DNA of 64,000 bases, taken from NCBI GenBank assembly GCA_027487895.1, contig JAIYCS010000051.1:1-64000 (forward strand), read 5' to 3'. Made by a program: the position numbers and the translations under genes. The DNA is from Sediminibacterium sp. GTDB lineage: Bacteria; Bacteroidota; Bacteroidia; Chitinophagales; Chitinophagaceae. The first letter of the stretch is position 1. The number at the start of each line of letters is the position of its first letter. Shown piece after piece: positions 24,388 to 33,271 of the stretch. Below the pieces are notes generated by a model. That model searched no databases. It worked only from the letters and a program-made list of their open reading frames with translations, and was not told the DNA's origin.

Positions 24388-25587
24388 ATGAAAAAATACA
24401 TTGTTGGTTTTGCATTTTTGTTTGTGATGATTCAATCCAGTTATGGACAAACTGCTTCTTTGAAAAATAAAATGAAAGATCTTATAGAAGATAATTTTGT
24501 TTTTGCAGCCAAACAGTATCAGTATTTAAAAGCAAATACGCCTGACTCTCTAATGCCACGTAGTTATGTGCAGGCAACTGGCACATCAGTAACTAGTGAT
24601 ACCAAATGGTGGTGTAGTGGATTTTATCCGGGCACTTTATGGTATTTATATGCCCATACCAAAGATGAAAATATTAGAAAGGAAGCAGAAAAACGACTTG
24701 GTATTTTAGAAAAAGAAAAATACTATACGGGCAATCATGACTTAGGTTTCATGATCTATTGTTCTTTTGGAACGGCATACAAATACACCAATAATCCTGC
24801 CTATAAAGACGTTGTTGCCATTGCAGCTAAATCTTTATCTACCCGCTATAGACCCACTATTAAATCAATTCAATCTTGGAATTCTAGTGCGCGTTTAAGT
24901 TGCCCAGTAATTATTGACAATATGATGAACCTTGAATTACTACACTGGGTAAGTGATCATGGTGGCGATCCGGTCTATAAAGAAATTGCAATTACACATG
25001 CCAACACAACAATCGAAAATCAATTTAGACCAGACAATAGTTCGGTACACGTAGTTGATTGGGATTTAGCCAATCAGCGCATCTTAAAAAAAGTTACTTG
25101 GCAGGGTGCCTCAGATTCATCGGCATGGTCGAGAGGTCAAACTTGGGGCCTTTATGGTTATACCATGATGTACCGTTTTACAAAAAATCAAGCTTATTTA
25201 AACCAAGCTAAAAAAATAGCAAAATTTATATTGTCTCATCCTAATTTACCAATGGATAAAGTGCCTTATTGGGATTTTAATGCACCAGGTATACCAAATG
25301 TTCCTCGTGATGCATCAAGTGGTGCCATTATGGCCTCTGCTTTGTTAGAGTTAGGGCAATATACCAGTGGTGCAGAAAAAAAGGAATACATCAAAACTGC
25401 CGAAACCATACTAATGGCACTTGCTTCTGATGCTTATAGGGCTAAGCTTGGCGAAAACGGAGGTTTTATACTCATGCATAGCGTGGGATCGCTTCCACAC
25501 AAGTCTGAAGTAGATGCGCCTTTAACCTACGCCGACTATTACTTTATAGAAGGACTTACCCGTTATAAAGATTGGTATTTGAAATAA
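24388..25587 (+). CDS. Unsaturated glucuronyl hydrolase (GH88)
   Basis: 399-residue alpha/alpha-barrel enzyme with a signal peptide ending at SSYGQ. GH88 enzymes hydrate the double bond of the unsaturated uronate left by polysaccharide lyases and so release it. The two catalytic aspartates are visible in GNHDLGFMIY and VIIDNMMNLELL; SGFYPGTLWYLY and SAWSRGQTWGLYGYTMMYR are further family blocks. ATG at 24388 preferred; a TTG two codons earlier adds only two residues. Last gene of the xylB operon; downstream 5-keto-4-deoxyuronate enzymes (KduI/KduD) are not in the window. Confidence 0.9.
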   Translation: MKKYIVGFAFLFVMIQSSYGQTASLKNKMKDLIEDNFVFAAKQYQYLKANTPDSLMPRSYVQATGTSVTSDTKWWCSGFYPGTLWYLYAHTKDENIRKEAEKRLGILEKEKYYTGNHDLGFMIYCSFGTAYKYTNNPAYKDVVAIAAKSLSTRYRPTIKSIQSWNSSARLSCPVIIDNMMNLELLHWVSDHGGDPVYKEIAITHANTTIENQFRPDNSSVHVVDWDLANQRILKKVTWQGASDSSAWSRGQTWGLYGYTMMYRFTKNQAYLNQAKKIAKFILSHPNLPMDKVPYWDFNAPGIPNVPRDASSGAIMASALLELGQYTSGAEKKEYIKTAETILMALASDAYRAKLGENGGFILMHSVGSLPHKSEVDAPLTYADYYFIEGLTRYKDWYLK

Positions 25588-25662
25588 TACACATTTAAGG
25601 GCGTTTATTTGCCGTTCGTCTATTTTAACACTCTGTTTGGCAATACTTTGTAAACAACAAGG

Positions 25663-25670
25663 TACTTTTG
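25663..25670 (+). promoter_or_regulatory. Bacteroidota -7 element before the beta-barrel gene
   Basis: TACTTTTG matches TAnnTTTG and implies a start near 25676 and a 40-nt leader to the ATG at 25716. TTTG tetramers lie upstream at 25636 and 25647, but neither is at the ideal 19-bp distance. The box overlaps a TTG that would otherwise be an alternative translation start. Confidence 0.5.
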
Positions 25671-25715
25671 TGCAGCATTTTTAATAATGCAACACTTAAG
25701 AACCAAACAAACTGC

Positions 25716-28496
25716 ATGAATTTATCATTTCAAGGACACAAAAGCATAGCGCTTACGCTATTTTCATTTTTAATTTCATTCGCCACATTTGCGCAAATCA
25801 GTTCGATTAAAGGAACGGTAAAAGATACCACCGAAAAAAAGGTTTTATCCCTCGCTTCAGTAAATGTATTAAGGGCCAAAGATTCGGTACTGGTAAAAAC
25901 AGTAAGAACCTCAAATAATGGAGAATATAGTATTTCAAGCTTACCAGTAGGGAATTATATTATAATGGTAAGCTATCCGCAGTACGCCGATTTTACAGAT
26001 AAAATTACTGTGGGCGCTGCGCCGACAGTGCTCAATATTGCCATTGATACGAAGGCGCATATACTTAAAGAAGTAATCGTGAAAAATACGGTATCAGCTA
26101 TTCGGGTTAAAGGTGATACCACCGAATATAAAGCCGATAGCTTTTATGTTACCCCAAATGCCGACGTACAAGAATTATTAAAAAAAATGCCGGGTATTCA
26201 AGTAAACGCACGTGGAGAAATTACAGCGCAGGGCGAAAAAGTAAATAAAGTACTTGTGGATGGCGAAGAGTTTTTTAGTGATGACCCTGCGGTGGTAACT
26301 AAAAATTTAAGAGCCGATGTGGTTGACAAGGTGCAAGTGTTTGATAAAAAATCGGATCAAGCGGTGTTTACCGGTATTGATGATGGGCAAAAGTCTAAAA
26401 CCATTAATCTTCAATTAAAGGAAGATAAAAAAAATGGATTCTTTGGTAAAGCAGAGGCTGGAAGCAACTTTAATCAGTTTGGTAATGGTAAATTAATGAC
26501 CAATGCTTTTAAAGGCAAAAGAAAAATTGCCGGTTATGTAACAACCGACAATACCAAATTTGATAATTTAAATTGGGATGAGGCTCAAAATTATGGTGAC
26601 GGTAGTGGCATGGTTACAGAATTTGGAGATGGTGGCATGTCAATGATTATGACAAGTGGCGATGGTGAAGAAGGGGGCTCTACAGGCTTTCCTAACCAAC
26701 AATCGGCGGGTGCTACCTATAGTAATAAATTTGATAAAGGTTCTGTTAATACCAGCGCGCAATACAATAGACTTATTGTAAATGGGTTAACAAGTTCATA
26801 TAGTAAAACCATTTTACCTACCAACTCTATTGTCAATAACACCAATAGTGCGCAGCGTACCGAAAAGAAAAAGTATAAACTATCCACCACCGATCAGTGG
26901 GGTACCGATAGCACAGGGCTCTTTAAATTAACACTAAAGGCAGCTAATGTCATTTCTGATAACACAACCAGCTTTACGGGTGGTTCATTTATCCCTGAAA
27001 CAGGTGCTAATCTTAATAACACTGCACGCACTACAAGTAATAGTACCAACGATAAAACATTGAACGGTTCACTAAGTTACCGCTTACGTTTTGCAAAAAA
27101 AGGTAGAACCATTTCTGTAAATTCAGATTTTAATTTTGGCGACAAAACACAGGATGGTTTATTACAAGCGCAAAACGATTATTTTAATGCGTCTAACGTA
27201 ATTATTAAACAGGAAACCATTGCGCAAACCAAATCCTTATCTCAACTTACCTCTGCGGGTAGCGTAAATACAGTGTATACTGAGCCGCTTGGCAAAAATT
27301 CATTTTTGATTTTTAATTATAAAATTGGGTTGGCAGGGAATAATTCTGAACGCAACACATTTGATGATAGGGTTGGACAACCAAAAATAAAAGTAGATAC
27401 TTTAAGTAACCATTTTAAATTTAATACGGTTAATAATAGTGGTAATATCAGTTACCGATATGCCGTTAAAAAACTGAATTTTAATATTGGTACAGGTATA
27501 GGTGCGGCAAATTATAGCATGTTTGATTATGCTACAAATGCTAGTAGAGCGGTTAATTTTACCAACTTTATTCCATCCGCTACATTTAAGTTTACGCCCA
27601 AGCAACAAAAAAGTTTGGTACTTAGTTATGTTGGAAATACCCAAAACCCTTCTTTACTTCAAATACAACCTATTATTGATAATACCGATCCACTTAATAT
27701 CACGGTGGGTAATGCTAATTTAAGACAGTCATTTACCAACAAGTTTTCATTCAACTATAATAGTTTTAAAGTAATGAAAAGTAAGTATGTGCAGCTGAGT
27801 GGTAGTTTTTCCAATACCAATGATGCGATTGCAACATCTTCAAATATTGATGCTTTTGGTAAGTCTGTTAACCAGTACGTAAACGTTGATGGCAACTATA
27901 ATTATGGCGCAGGTTTTTATTATGATTTTGAACTCTTCAAGGGTATTAATTTTGGAATGAATACAGGTATAAATGGCGGCAGGTACAATAATATCGTAAA
28001 TGGCATTAAAAATACCAACGACAATATTTCTACCCGATTTGCCATTCAATTTTCACAGTGGGGTGACAAAAAAATAAGCTTTTGGAGCAGTTTTGAGGCT
28101 TCCAATAATAAAACAGTATCTAGTATTAGGCCAGGTGCTTCTACTAATTTTTGGTCGTACCGCAATAATGCAAATGTTCAATTTAAGTTTAAAAAGGCTA
28201 AGTTTTTTATAGATCTAAATACAGATATTACGGTATACCAAAAAACGGCAGCTTTCCCCAATCAGCGTAATATTTATTTAGTGCACCCATCTATGCGTAA
28301 AGTGATTTCTAAAAATGACAAGTGGGAAGCTAAGCTAATGATCTACGATATATTCAATCAAAACCAATTTGTAGACAGAAATATCACAAGCAATTTTATT
28401 TCTGAAACTACCAATAATGGCATTAGACGTTATGCTTTATTTAGTATTGTCTATAATTTTTCAAAAAATGGGAAACCTATGTCAATGGGCTTCTAA
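25716..28496 (+). CDS. Outer-membrane beta-barrel protein with carboxypeptidase-like N-domain
   Basis: About 926 residues. A signal peptide (IALTLFSFLISFATFAQ) is followed by a carboxypeptidase-regulatory-like beta-sandwich (SSIKGTVKDTTEKKVLSLAS to about residue 100), then a plug-like segment with LLKKMPGIQVNARGEITAQG and VNKVLVDGEEFFSDDP, and a long C-terminal region rich in alternating hydrophobic/Asn/Ser strands as in OMP_b-brl_3 barrels. This family resembles TonB-dependent receptors but is usually annotated simply as outer-membrane beta-barrel; there is no SusD partner. The ATG at 25716 is chosen because the promoter -7 box covers the upstream TTG. A GLPGLI protein follows after 27 bp, a pairing often seen in Bacteroidota. 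Confidence 0.85.
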   Translation: MNLSFQGHKSIALTLFSFLISFATFAQISSIKGTVKDTTEKKVLSLASVNVLRAKDSVLVKTVRTSNNGEYSISSLPVGNYIIMVSYPQYADFTDKITVGAAPTVLNIAIDTKAHILKEVIVKNTVSAIRVKGDTTEYKADSFYVTPNADVQELLKKMPGIQVNARGEITAQGEKVNKVLVDGEEFFSDDPAVVTKNLRADVVDKVQVFDKKSDQAVFTGIDDGQKSKTINLQLKEDKKNGFFGKAEAGSNFNQFGNGKLMTNAFKGKRKIAGYVTTDNTKFDNLNWDEAQNYGDGSGMVTEFGDGGMSMIMTSGDGEEGGSTGFPNQQSAGATYSNKFDKGSVNTSAQYNRLIVNGLTSSYSKTILPTNSIVNNTNSAQRTEKKKYKLSTTDQWGTDSTGLFKLTLKAANVISDNTTSFTGGSFIPETGANLNNTARTTSNSTNDKTLNGSLSYRLRFAKKGRTISVNSDFNFGDKTQDGLLQAQNDYFNASNVIIKQETIAQTKSLSQLTSAGSVNTVYTEPLGKNSFLIFNYKIGLAGNNSERNTFDDRVGQPKIKVDTLSNHFKFNTVNNSGNISYRYAVKKLNFNIGTGIGAANYSMFDYATNASRAVNFTNFIPSATFKFTPKQQKSLVLSYVGNTQNPSLLQIQPIIDNTDPLNITVGNANLRQSFTNKFSFNYNSFKVMKSKYVQLSGSFSNTNDAIATSSNIDAFGKSVNQYVNVDGNYNYGAGFYYDFELFKGINFGMNTGINGGRYNNIVNGIKNTNDNISTRFAIQFSQWGDKKISFWSSFEASNNKTVSSIRPGASTNFWSYRNNANVQFKFKKAKFFIDLNTDITVYQKTAAFPNQRNIYLVHPSMRKVISKNDKWEAKLMIYDIFNQNQFVDRNITSNFISETTNNGIRRYALFSIVYNFSKNGKPMSMGF

Positions 28497-28523
28497 TTAA
28501 GTTTTAATATTTAACACACAATC

Positions 28524-29270
28524 ATGAGAATACTATATATCCTTGTTTTATCTTTTATCGTTGGCACAGCTGCCGCACAAGTTAATTTCATTAATGCTGG
28601 GTCTATTACCTACGAGCGCCGTATTAGCCAGTTTGCTGCACTTATTAATGCAGAAGCTCAAGAAAATATATGGATGGAAGAGCTTAAAAAGCAGTTTCCA
28701 AAAGTGGTAGCAGATAATTATACACTTCAATTTAATAGTAAAGAAAGTTTTTATTTTCTGTCCAAAGAAAATCCGGACAACAAGTACATTAACATGATTT
28801 TTAAGCCTACCGAAACAAATTATGTGCACCAAAAGCATGAATCAGGAACGGTTACAAATGCAGCGAGTGTTTTTGAAACTGTTTATTTAGTAAGTGACAG
28901 TCTTGCAAAATATGAATGGAAAATTACCGGGGAGGTTAGAGATATCGCAGGTTTTGAATGTAAAAAAGCAGTTACTAAAATTTGTGACTCAGTGGTGGTA
29001 GTGGCTTTTTACACCGATCAAATTCCGGTGCAAGCAGGTCCCGAAAATTTTAATGGTTTACCAGGTATGATACTTGGCATTGCAGTGCCCCGTTTAGGTA
29101 CCACCATTTTCGCTACGAGTTTATCAGTTCAAGCAGCACCAACTTATACAGTGCCTAAATTAAGTAAGCCAGTAAAGACAACCTACAAACAATTAGATGC
29201 CGACCTTGTAAAAACTACCAAAGACTGGGGTAAAGAAGCGGCCGCTATTTTGTGGTTCTTAAAGCTTTAA
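28524..29270 (+). CDS. GLPGLI family protein
   Basis: 248-residue exported protein (signal MRILYILVLSFIVGTAAAQ). Contains the segment FNGLPGMILGIAVP, a variant of the GLPGLI motif that names the family, preceded by the usual GFECKKAV and VVVAFYTDQIPVQAGPENF blocks. Function is unknown; genes of this family commonly sit beside outer-membrane beta-barrel proteins, as here, which suggests an envelope role, possibly periplasmic partner of the barrel. It ends 7 bp from the convergent fucosidase gene. Confidence 0.88.
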   Translation: MRILYILVLSFIVGTAAAQVNFINAGSITYERRISQFAALINAEAQENIWMEELKKQFPKVVADNYTLQFNSKESFYFLSKENPDNKYINMIFKPTETNYVHQKHESGTVTNAASVFETVYLVSDSLAKYEWKITGEVRDIAGFECKKAVTKICDSVVVVAFYTDQIPVQAGPENFNGLPGMILGIAVPRLGTTIFATSLSVQAAPTYTVPKLSKPVKTTYKQLDADLVKTTKDWGKEAAAILWFLKL

Positions 29271-29277
29271 TAAACGT

Positions 29278-30627
29278 TTAACCTAGGCCGCCTTTGCCTC
29301 TATAGAGTTTAATAGGTTTGTCTAGCGTCACTTTTAATACAGTAATATACTTGTCTAAGGTAGTTGCTGGAACATCTATGTAAACAAGCCCCGGTACTGG
29401 ACTCCACGAAATTTTTCCTACAATTTTTGATTTTAATGTTGTGCCGCTTCCTAGTACTTCTATCGATTTGATTTTATTGTCTAGGCCCTTTACCATCACT
29501 GGGCCACTTGTTTTACCATGTAAAAACAAATAGAGGGTAGTAGAGTCTTTAGATAAAGTAGTAGGGCCATAAAAATGACCTTGTGGAATACCTCCAATGG
29601 TGTTAAATATTGCACTGCCATTTCTTTTATTCCATGCACCTAATTCCTTTAAAATATTTACTTGCTCGTCCGGTATGGTGCCATCTGGTTTTGGGCCAAT
29701 ATCTAATAATAAATTACCGCCATTTGAAACAGCATCAACAAAAATTGAAATGACTTCGTAAGGTGTTTTCCAGTTGGTATCTGATTTTCTATAACCCCAA
29801 TTATCGTTGGTTGTCATACAAAGCTCCCACCATTTAAAACTAGGTCTAGTAACAGGAAAATTTTGTTCGGGTGTTTCATAGTCGCCATAGCCTTGTAAAC
29901 GGCCGTTGATAATGGTGCCTGGATTTTTTGCTAATAAGTTTGTTCTCACTTTGCTGCTTTCCCACTCTTCGGCACTATGCTCCCAATCGCCATCAAACCA
30001 CCATAAATCCGGATTGAATTTTGTAGATAGTTCTGTTAATTGATTTTGAAAAAATCCTTGGAATCTTTTCCAACGCTCGGGTTCATTGGCTACTTTATAC
30101 CTACTGCTATCTTTTAAAAATCCAGGATAATCAGGATGGCTCCAATCTATCAAAGAAAAATAAGCCCCCACTTTAATATTATTTTTACGCAGAGCATTAA
30201 CGAGTGGATCAATCAAATCTTTTTTTGCAGGCGTATTTCTGATAACATCATAATGTTTTTCTTTAGTATCCCATAGAGCAACACCATCGTGGTGTTTGGT
30301 GGTGATAACAGTGTAACGGGCTCCAGCTTCTTTAAATAAATTGGCCCAAGCAGTAGGATCATATTTGCTAGCCGTAAAGCCACTTAACTGACTCATGTAT
30401 GCGGGCCAGGTTACTTGTTTGTTGTGAAAACTCCAGCTTTCTGAAACGTCATTCACTGCATAGATACCATAGTGAATAAAAATACCAAGTTTTGCATCTT
30501 CAAACCAACCCATTTTTTGCGCAATACTATCTTGATTAATTTTGCTTTGCGCATTTGTAGGTGATGTCAATGTGGTAAAAAGTAATACCGCAATAAAAGC
30601 TACAGTGATTTTTAAAAAACGTTTCAT
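29278..30627 (-). CDS. Alpha-L-fucosidase (GH29)
   Basis: 449-residue secreted glycosidase (signal LKITVAFIAVLLFTTLTSPTNAQ). GH29 blocks: WFEDAKLGIFIHYGIYAV, YTVITTKHHDGVALWD, IKVGAYFSLIDWSHPDY, and DLWWFDGDWEH containing the nucleophile-region Asp; NGGNLLLDIGPKPDGTIP is the usual end of the catalytic barrel. It removes alpha-L-fucose from glycans. It stands alone on the minus strand, divergent from the GH95-like gene (144 bp apart), so both may answer to the same fucosylated substrate. Confidence 0.93.
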   Translation of the reverse strand: MKRFLKITVAFIAVLLFTTLTSPTNAQSKINQDSIAQKMGWFEDAKLGIFIHYGIYAVNDVSESWSFHNKQVTWPAYMSQLSGFTASKYDPTAWANLFKEAGARYTVITTKHHDGVALWDTKEKHYDVIRNTPAKKDLIDPLVNALRKNNIKVGAYFSLIDWSHPDYPGFLKDSSRYKVANEPERWKRFQGFFQNQLTELSTKFNPDLWWFDGDWEHSAEEWESSKVRTNLLAKNPGTIINGRLQGYGDYETPEQNFPVTRPSFKWWELCMTTNDNWGYRKSDTNWKTPYEVISIFVDAVSNGGNLLLDIGPKPDGTIPDEQVNILKELGAWNKRNGSAIFNTIGGIPQGHFYGPTTLSKDSTTLYLFLHGKTSGPVMVKGLDNKIKSIEVLGSGTTLKSKIVGKISWSPVPGLVYIDVPATTLDKYITVLKVTLDKPIKLYRGKGGLG

Positions 30628-30771
30628 AGAAGATTGTTTATGGTATTAAAAATCGACTATTTTTAATCGCTAGCGCACTTTATTTGAAAAAATATTTTTA
30701 TCTTATTGTCTGATATTGAATGTGAATCTATTTGAATTTTTCCTGCTATTATTTTAACCCAATCTAGTTGT

Positions 30772-33042
30772 ATGCGCCTTTATCGTGTTGTTTATACATC
30801 CTTGTTTTTGTTTATTGTAAGTAGCTTATCTGCCCAATTGCAAAAAAGTAACCTTCAATTTTCTAGTTTACCTACTAGGTGGGACGAGTCATTGCCCCTT
30901 GGTAATGGTATGCTTGGTGCCATGGTTTGGCAAAAAGAAAATCACTTGCGTTTTTCGTTGGACTGTGCAGCACTTTGGGATGAGCGCCCAATGAAAGATT
31001 TGCACCGCAACGAATTTAGTTTTAAATGGGTAGAAGAGCAGTATCAAAAAAACAATTATGCAGCCGTACAAAAACTTTTTGATGAACCTTACGATAGAGA
31101 ACCGGCACCTAGTAAAATTCCTGGCGCGGCTTTAGAATTTGATACCCGCAATTTAGGTACCGTTACGAGTGCGCAATTAGATATTTCAAAAGCACTGTGT
31201 ATCGTTAAATGGCAATCGGGCGCTGAGCTACAAACTTTTGTTGACGCCACCGGGCAGCTTGGTTGGTTTTCGTTTTCAAATATCTCAGATAGTGTTGCAC
31301 TACAATTAATAGCACCAGCCTATGGTGGTAAAGCAAGTGCTGGTGGCGATGTGGTAGGTGGTGATGACCTTTCTAGGCTTGGTTATGTGCAAGGGACTGT
31401 AACGCGCACACCACATGAAATGGTTTATAAGCAAATGGGTTGGGGTGGTTTTTATTACACGGTTAAAGTAAAGTGGTGGTATACGAATAAAAATACACTC
31501 ACAGGGGTTTGGACCATCATTGCAAAAGGAGATACTTCAAAAGCATATCAAAATGCAAATGCCAATTCATATGCTGTTCAGTTATTTGCGCATGGTAAAT
31601 GGTGGAAAAATTACTGGTCTAAATCTAGTATTCAAGTGCCAGATACCCTACTTAATAAGCAGTGGTATCTAGAGCAGTATAAATTTGGATCCACTTCTCG
31701 TAAAGGTGCACCGCCCATTTCTTTGCAAGCTATTTGGACCGCCGATAATGGAAGGCTTCCACCTTGGAAAGGTGATTTTCACCACGATTTAAATACCCAA
31801 ATGAGTTACTGGCCAGGTTATACGGCCAATCACTTGGAAGAATCTAGTGTGTTTACCGATTATTTAGACGCGCATAAAAATAATTACCAGCGCTACACCG
31901 AATTGTATTTTAAAACAAAGGGATTGAATGTGCCGGGTGTTACAACGCTAGAAGGAACTGAAATGGGTGGATGGATACAATACGCTTTATCACCTACGGT
32001 AAGTGCATGGTTGTCGCAACATTTTTATTGGCAGTGGAAATATAGCATGGACAATCATTTTTTAACCACAAAAGCATATCCATGGTTTGCAGGAGTAGCA
32101 ACCTATCTAGAAAGCATTACGCGTTTAGATGCATCCGGTATTAGAGTACTTCCATTAAGTTCAAGCCCAGAAATTCATGACAATAGTAAGGATGCATGGT
32201 TTATAACGAATACCAATTACGATTTGTCATTGATGAAATATGTTTTTGAAAAAGCCGCAGAAATAGCCACCGTTTTAGGTAAGAAACAGGAAGCGCTTCA
32301 TTACAAAAAAATTCGAGGAGAGTTTGAGCCTTTTATAGTTTCTACAAAAAGTGAATTGATGTTTGCAAAAGATCATGCGTATACTAGTTCGCACCGTCAC
32401 TTTTCACATACTATGGCAATTTTCCCGCTTGGCTTGTACCAGTGGAAAAACGCGTCCGATAAACCTGTAATGAAGGCTACCATTGATTTATTAGATAAGG
32501 TAGGGCCATCCAATTGGTGTGGTTATTCGTATGCATGGCTTGGTAATTTAAAAGCGCGTATAGCTGATGGTGAAGGTGCGCAAAAAGCACTTCAAATATT
32601 TGCAAAAGCATTTTGTGCAGGTAATAGTTTTCATTTAAATGGAGATCAAACCAAAGAAGGCTATTCTAGTTTTACCTACCGTCCATTTACCCTCGAAGGA
32701 AATTTTGCATTTGCATCTGGCGTTCAGGAAATGCTAGTGCAATCGTATCAGGGATTTGTTGAAATATTTCCTGCCATACCTGTGGCTTGGACATCTGTTT
32801 CATTTAATCAGTTAAGAACAGAGGGCGCTTTTTTAGTGAGCGCTTCTAAGCAAAATGGACAGGTAAAGACCGTAACAATTAAGGCAGAAAAAGACGGAAT
32901 ATTGCGGTTGAAAAATCCATTTGGTGCCCATGCTAAATACAATGTTACTTTAATGGGCGCCGTTCAAAAAAATAGTGAGGAGGAAGGCATGCTTTGGTTT
33001 GATTGTAAAAAAGGAGCAACCATTAACATGCGCTTACCATAA
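30772..33042 (+). CDS. GH95-like glycoside hydrolase with altered active-site residues
   Basis: 756-residue secreted protein (signal LYRVVYTSLFLFIVSSLSAQ). LPTRWDESLPLGNGMLGAMV is the GH95 opening, followed by a beta domain and an (alpha/alpha)6 barrel. In the 1,2-alpha-L-fucosidase AfcA the catalytic set is Glu566, two Asn (N-x-N at 421/423) and Asp766 (from memory). Here the Glu is kept (SSSPE467), but the first Asn is Asp339 (HHDLNTQM) and the Asp is Glu642 (FTLEGNF). The protein may therefore have a different substrate or mechanism. The divergent neighbour is a GH29 fucosidase, which supports fucose or a related 6-deoxy/galacto sugar as target. Confidence 0.8.
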   Translation: MRLYRVVYTSLFLFIVSSLSAQLQKSNLQFSSLPTRWDESLPLGNGMLGAMVWQKENHLRFSLDCAALWDERPMKDLHRNEFSFKWVEEQYQKNNYAAVQKLFDEPYDREPAPSKIPGAALEFDTRNLGTVTSAQLDISKALCIVKWQSGAELQTFVDATGQLGWFSFSNISDSVALQLIAPAYGGKASAGGDVVGGDDLSRLGYVQGTVTRTPHEMVYKQMGWGGFYYTVKVKWWYTNKNTLTGVWTIIAKGDTSKAYQNANANSYAVQLFAHGKWWKNYWSKSSIQVPDTLLNKQWYLEQYKFGSTSRKGAPPISLQAIWTADNGRLPPWKGDFHHDLNTQMSYWPGYTANHLEESSVFTDYLDAHKNNYQRYTELYFKTKGLNVPGVTTLEGTEMGGWIQYALSPTVSAWLSQHFYWQWKYSMDNHFLTTKAYPWFAGVATYLESITRLDASGIRVLPLSSSPEIHDNSKDAWFITNTNYDLSLMKYVFEKAAEIATVLGKKQEALHYKKIRGEFEPFIVSTKSELMFAKDHAYTSSHRHFSHTMAIFPLGLYQWKNASDKPVMKATIDLLDKVGPSNWCGYSYAWLGNLKARIADGEGAQKALQIFAKAFCAGNSFHLNGDQTKEGYSSFTYRPFTLEGNFAFASGVQEMLVQSYQGFVEIFPAIPVAWTSVSFNQLRTEGAFLVSASKQNGQVKTVTIKAEKDGILRLKNPFGAHAKYNVTLMGAVQKNSEEEGMLWFDCKKGATINMRLP

Positions 33043-33060
33043 TCCTGAAATGCTATTAAT

Positions 33061-33089
33061 AATAAAGGCTCCCAACGGGAGCCTTTATT
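33061..33089. terminator. Bidirectional terminator
   Basis: Perfect 13-bp stem AATAAAGGCTCCC / GGGAGCCTTTATT with loop AAC, followed by TATTTT. It lies between the GH95-like gene and the opposing tRNA-Leu and can serve both strands. Confidence 0.9.
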
Positions 33090-33093
33090 ATTT

Positions 33094-33178
33094 TGGTGCG
33101 GATGGAGGGGGTCGAACCCACACGCCTCGCGGCGCTAGATCCTAAGTCTAGTGCGTCTGCCAATTTCGCCACATCCGC
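33094..33178 (-). tRNA. tRNA-Leu (anticodon TAG)
   Basis: On the minus strand: acceptor GCGGATG/CATCCGC, anticodon arm CTAGA-CTTAGGA-TCTAG giving anticodon TAG, long variable arm (class II, as in Leu), T arm with TTCGA loop, discriminator A and encoded CCA (TGG at 33094-33096 on the plus strand). 85 nt including CCA. Confidence 0.96.
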
Positions 33179-33271
33179 ATCCGAAGCCCAGCAAATTTTG
33201 TAGTTTGCTGGGCTGCAAAAGTAGGGTTTCTATTGATTTATAGGTAGGGTTTACCGTATTTTTTTTCTGGA

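Noticed and set aside
25716-28496. SusC-type receptor of a polysaccharide utilisation locus
   Set aside because: No SusD gene follows and the barrel resembles the OMP_b-brl_3 type rather than SusC.
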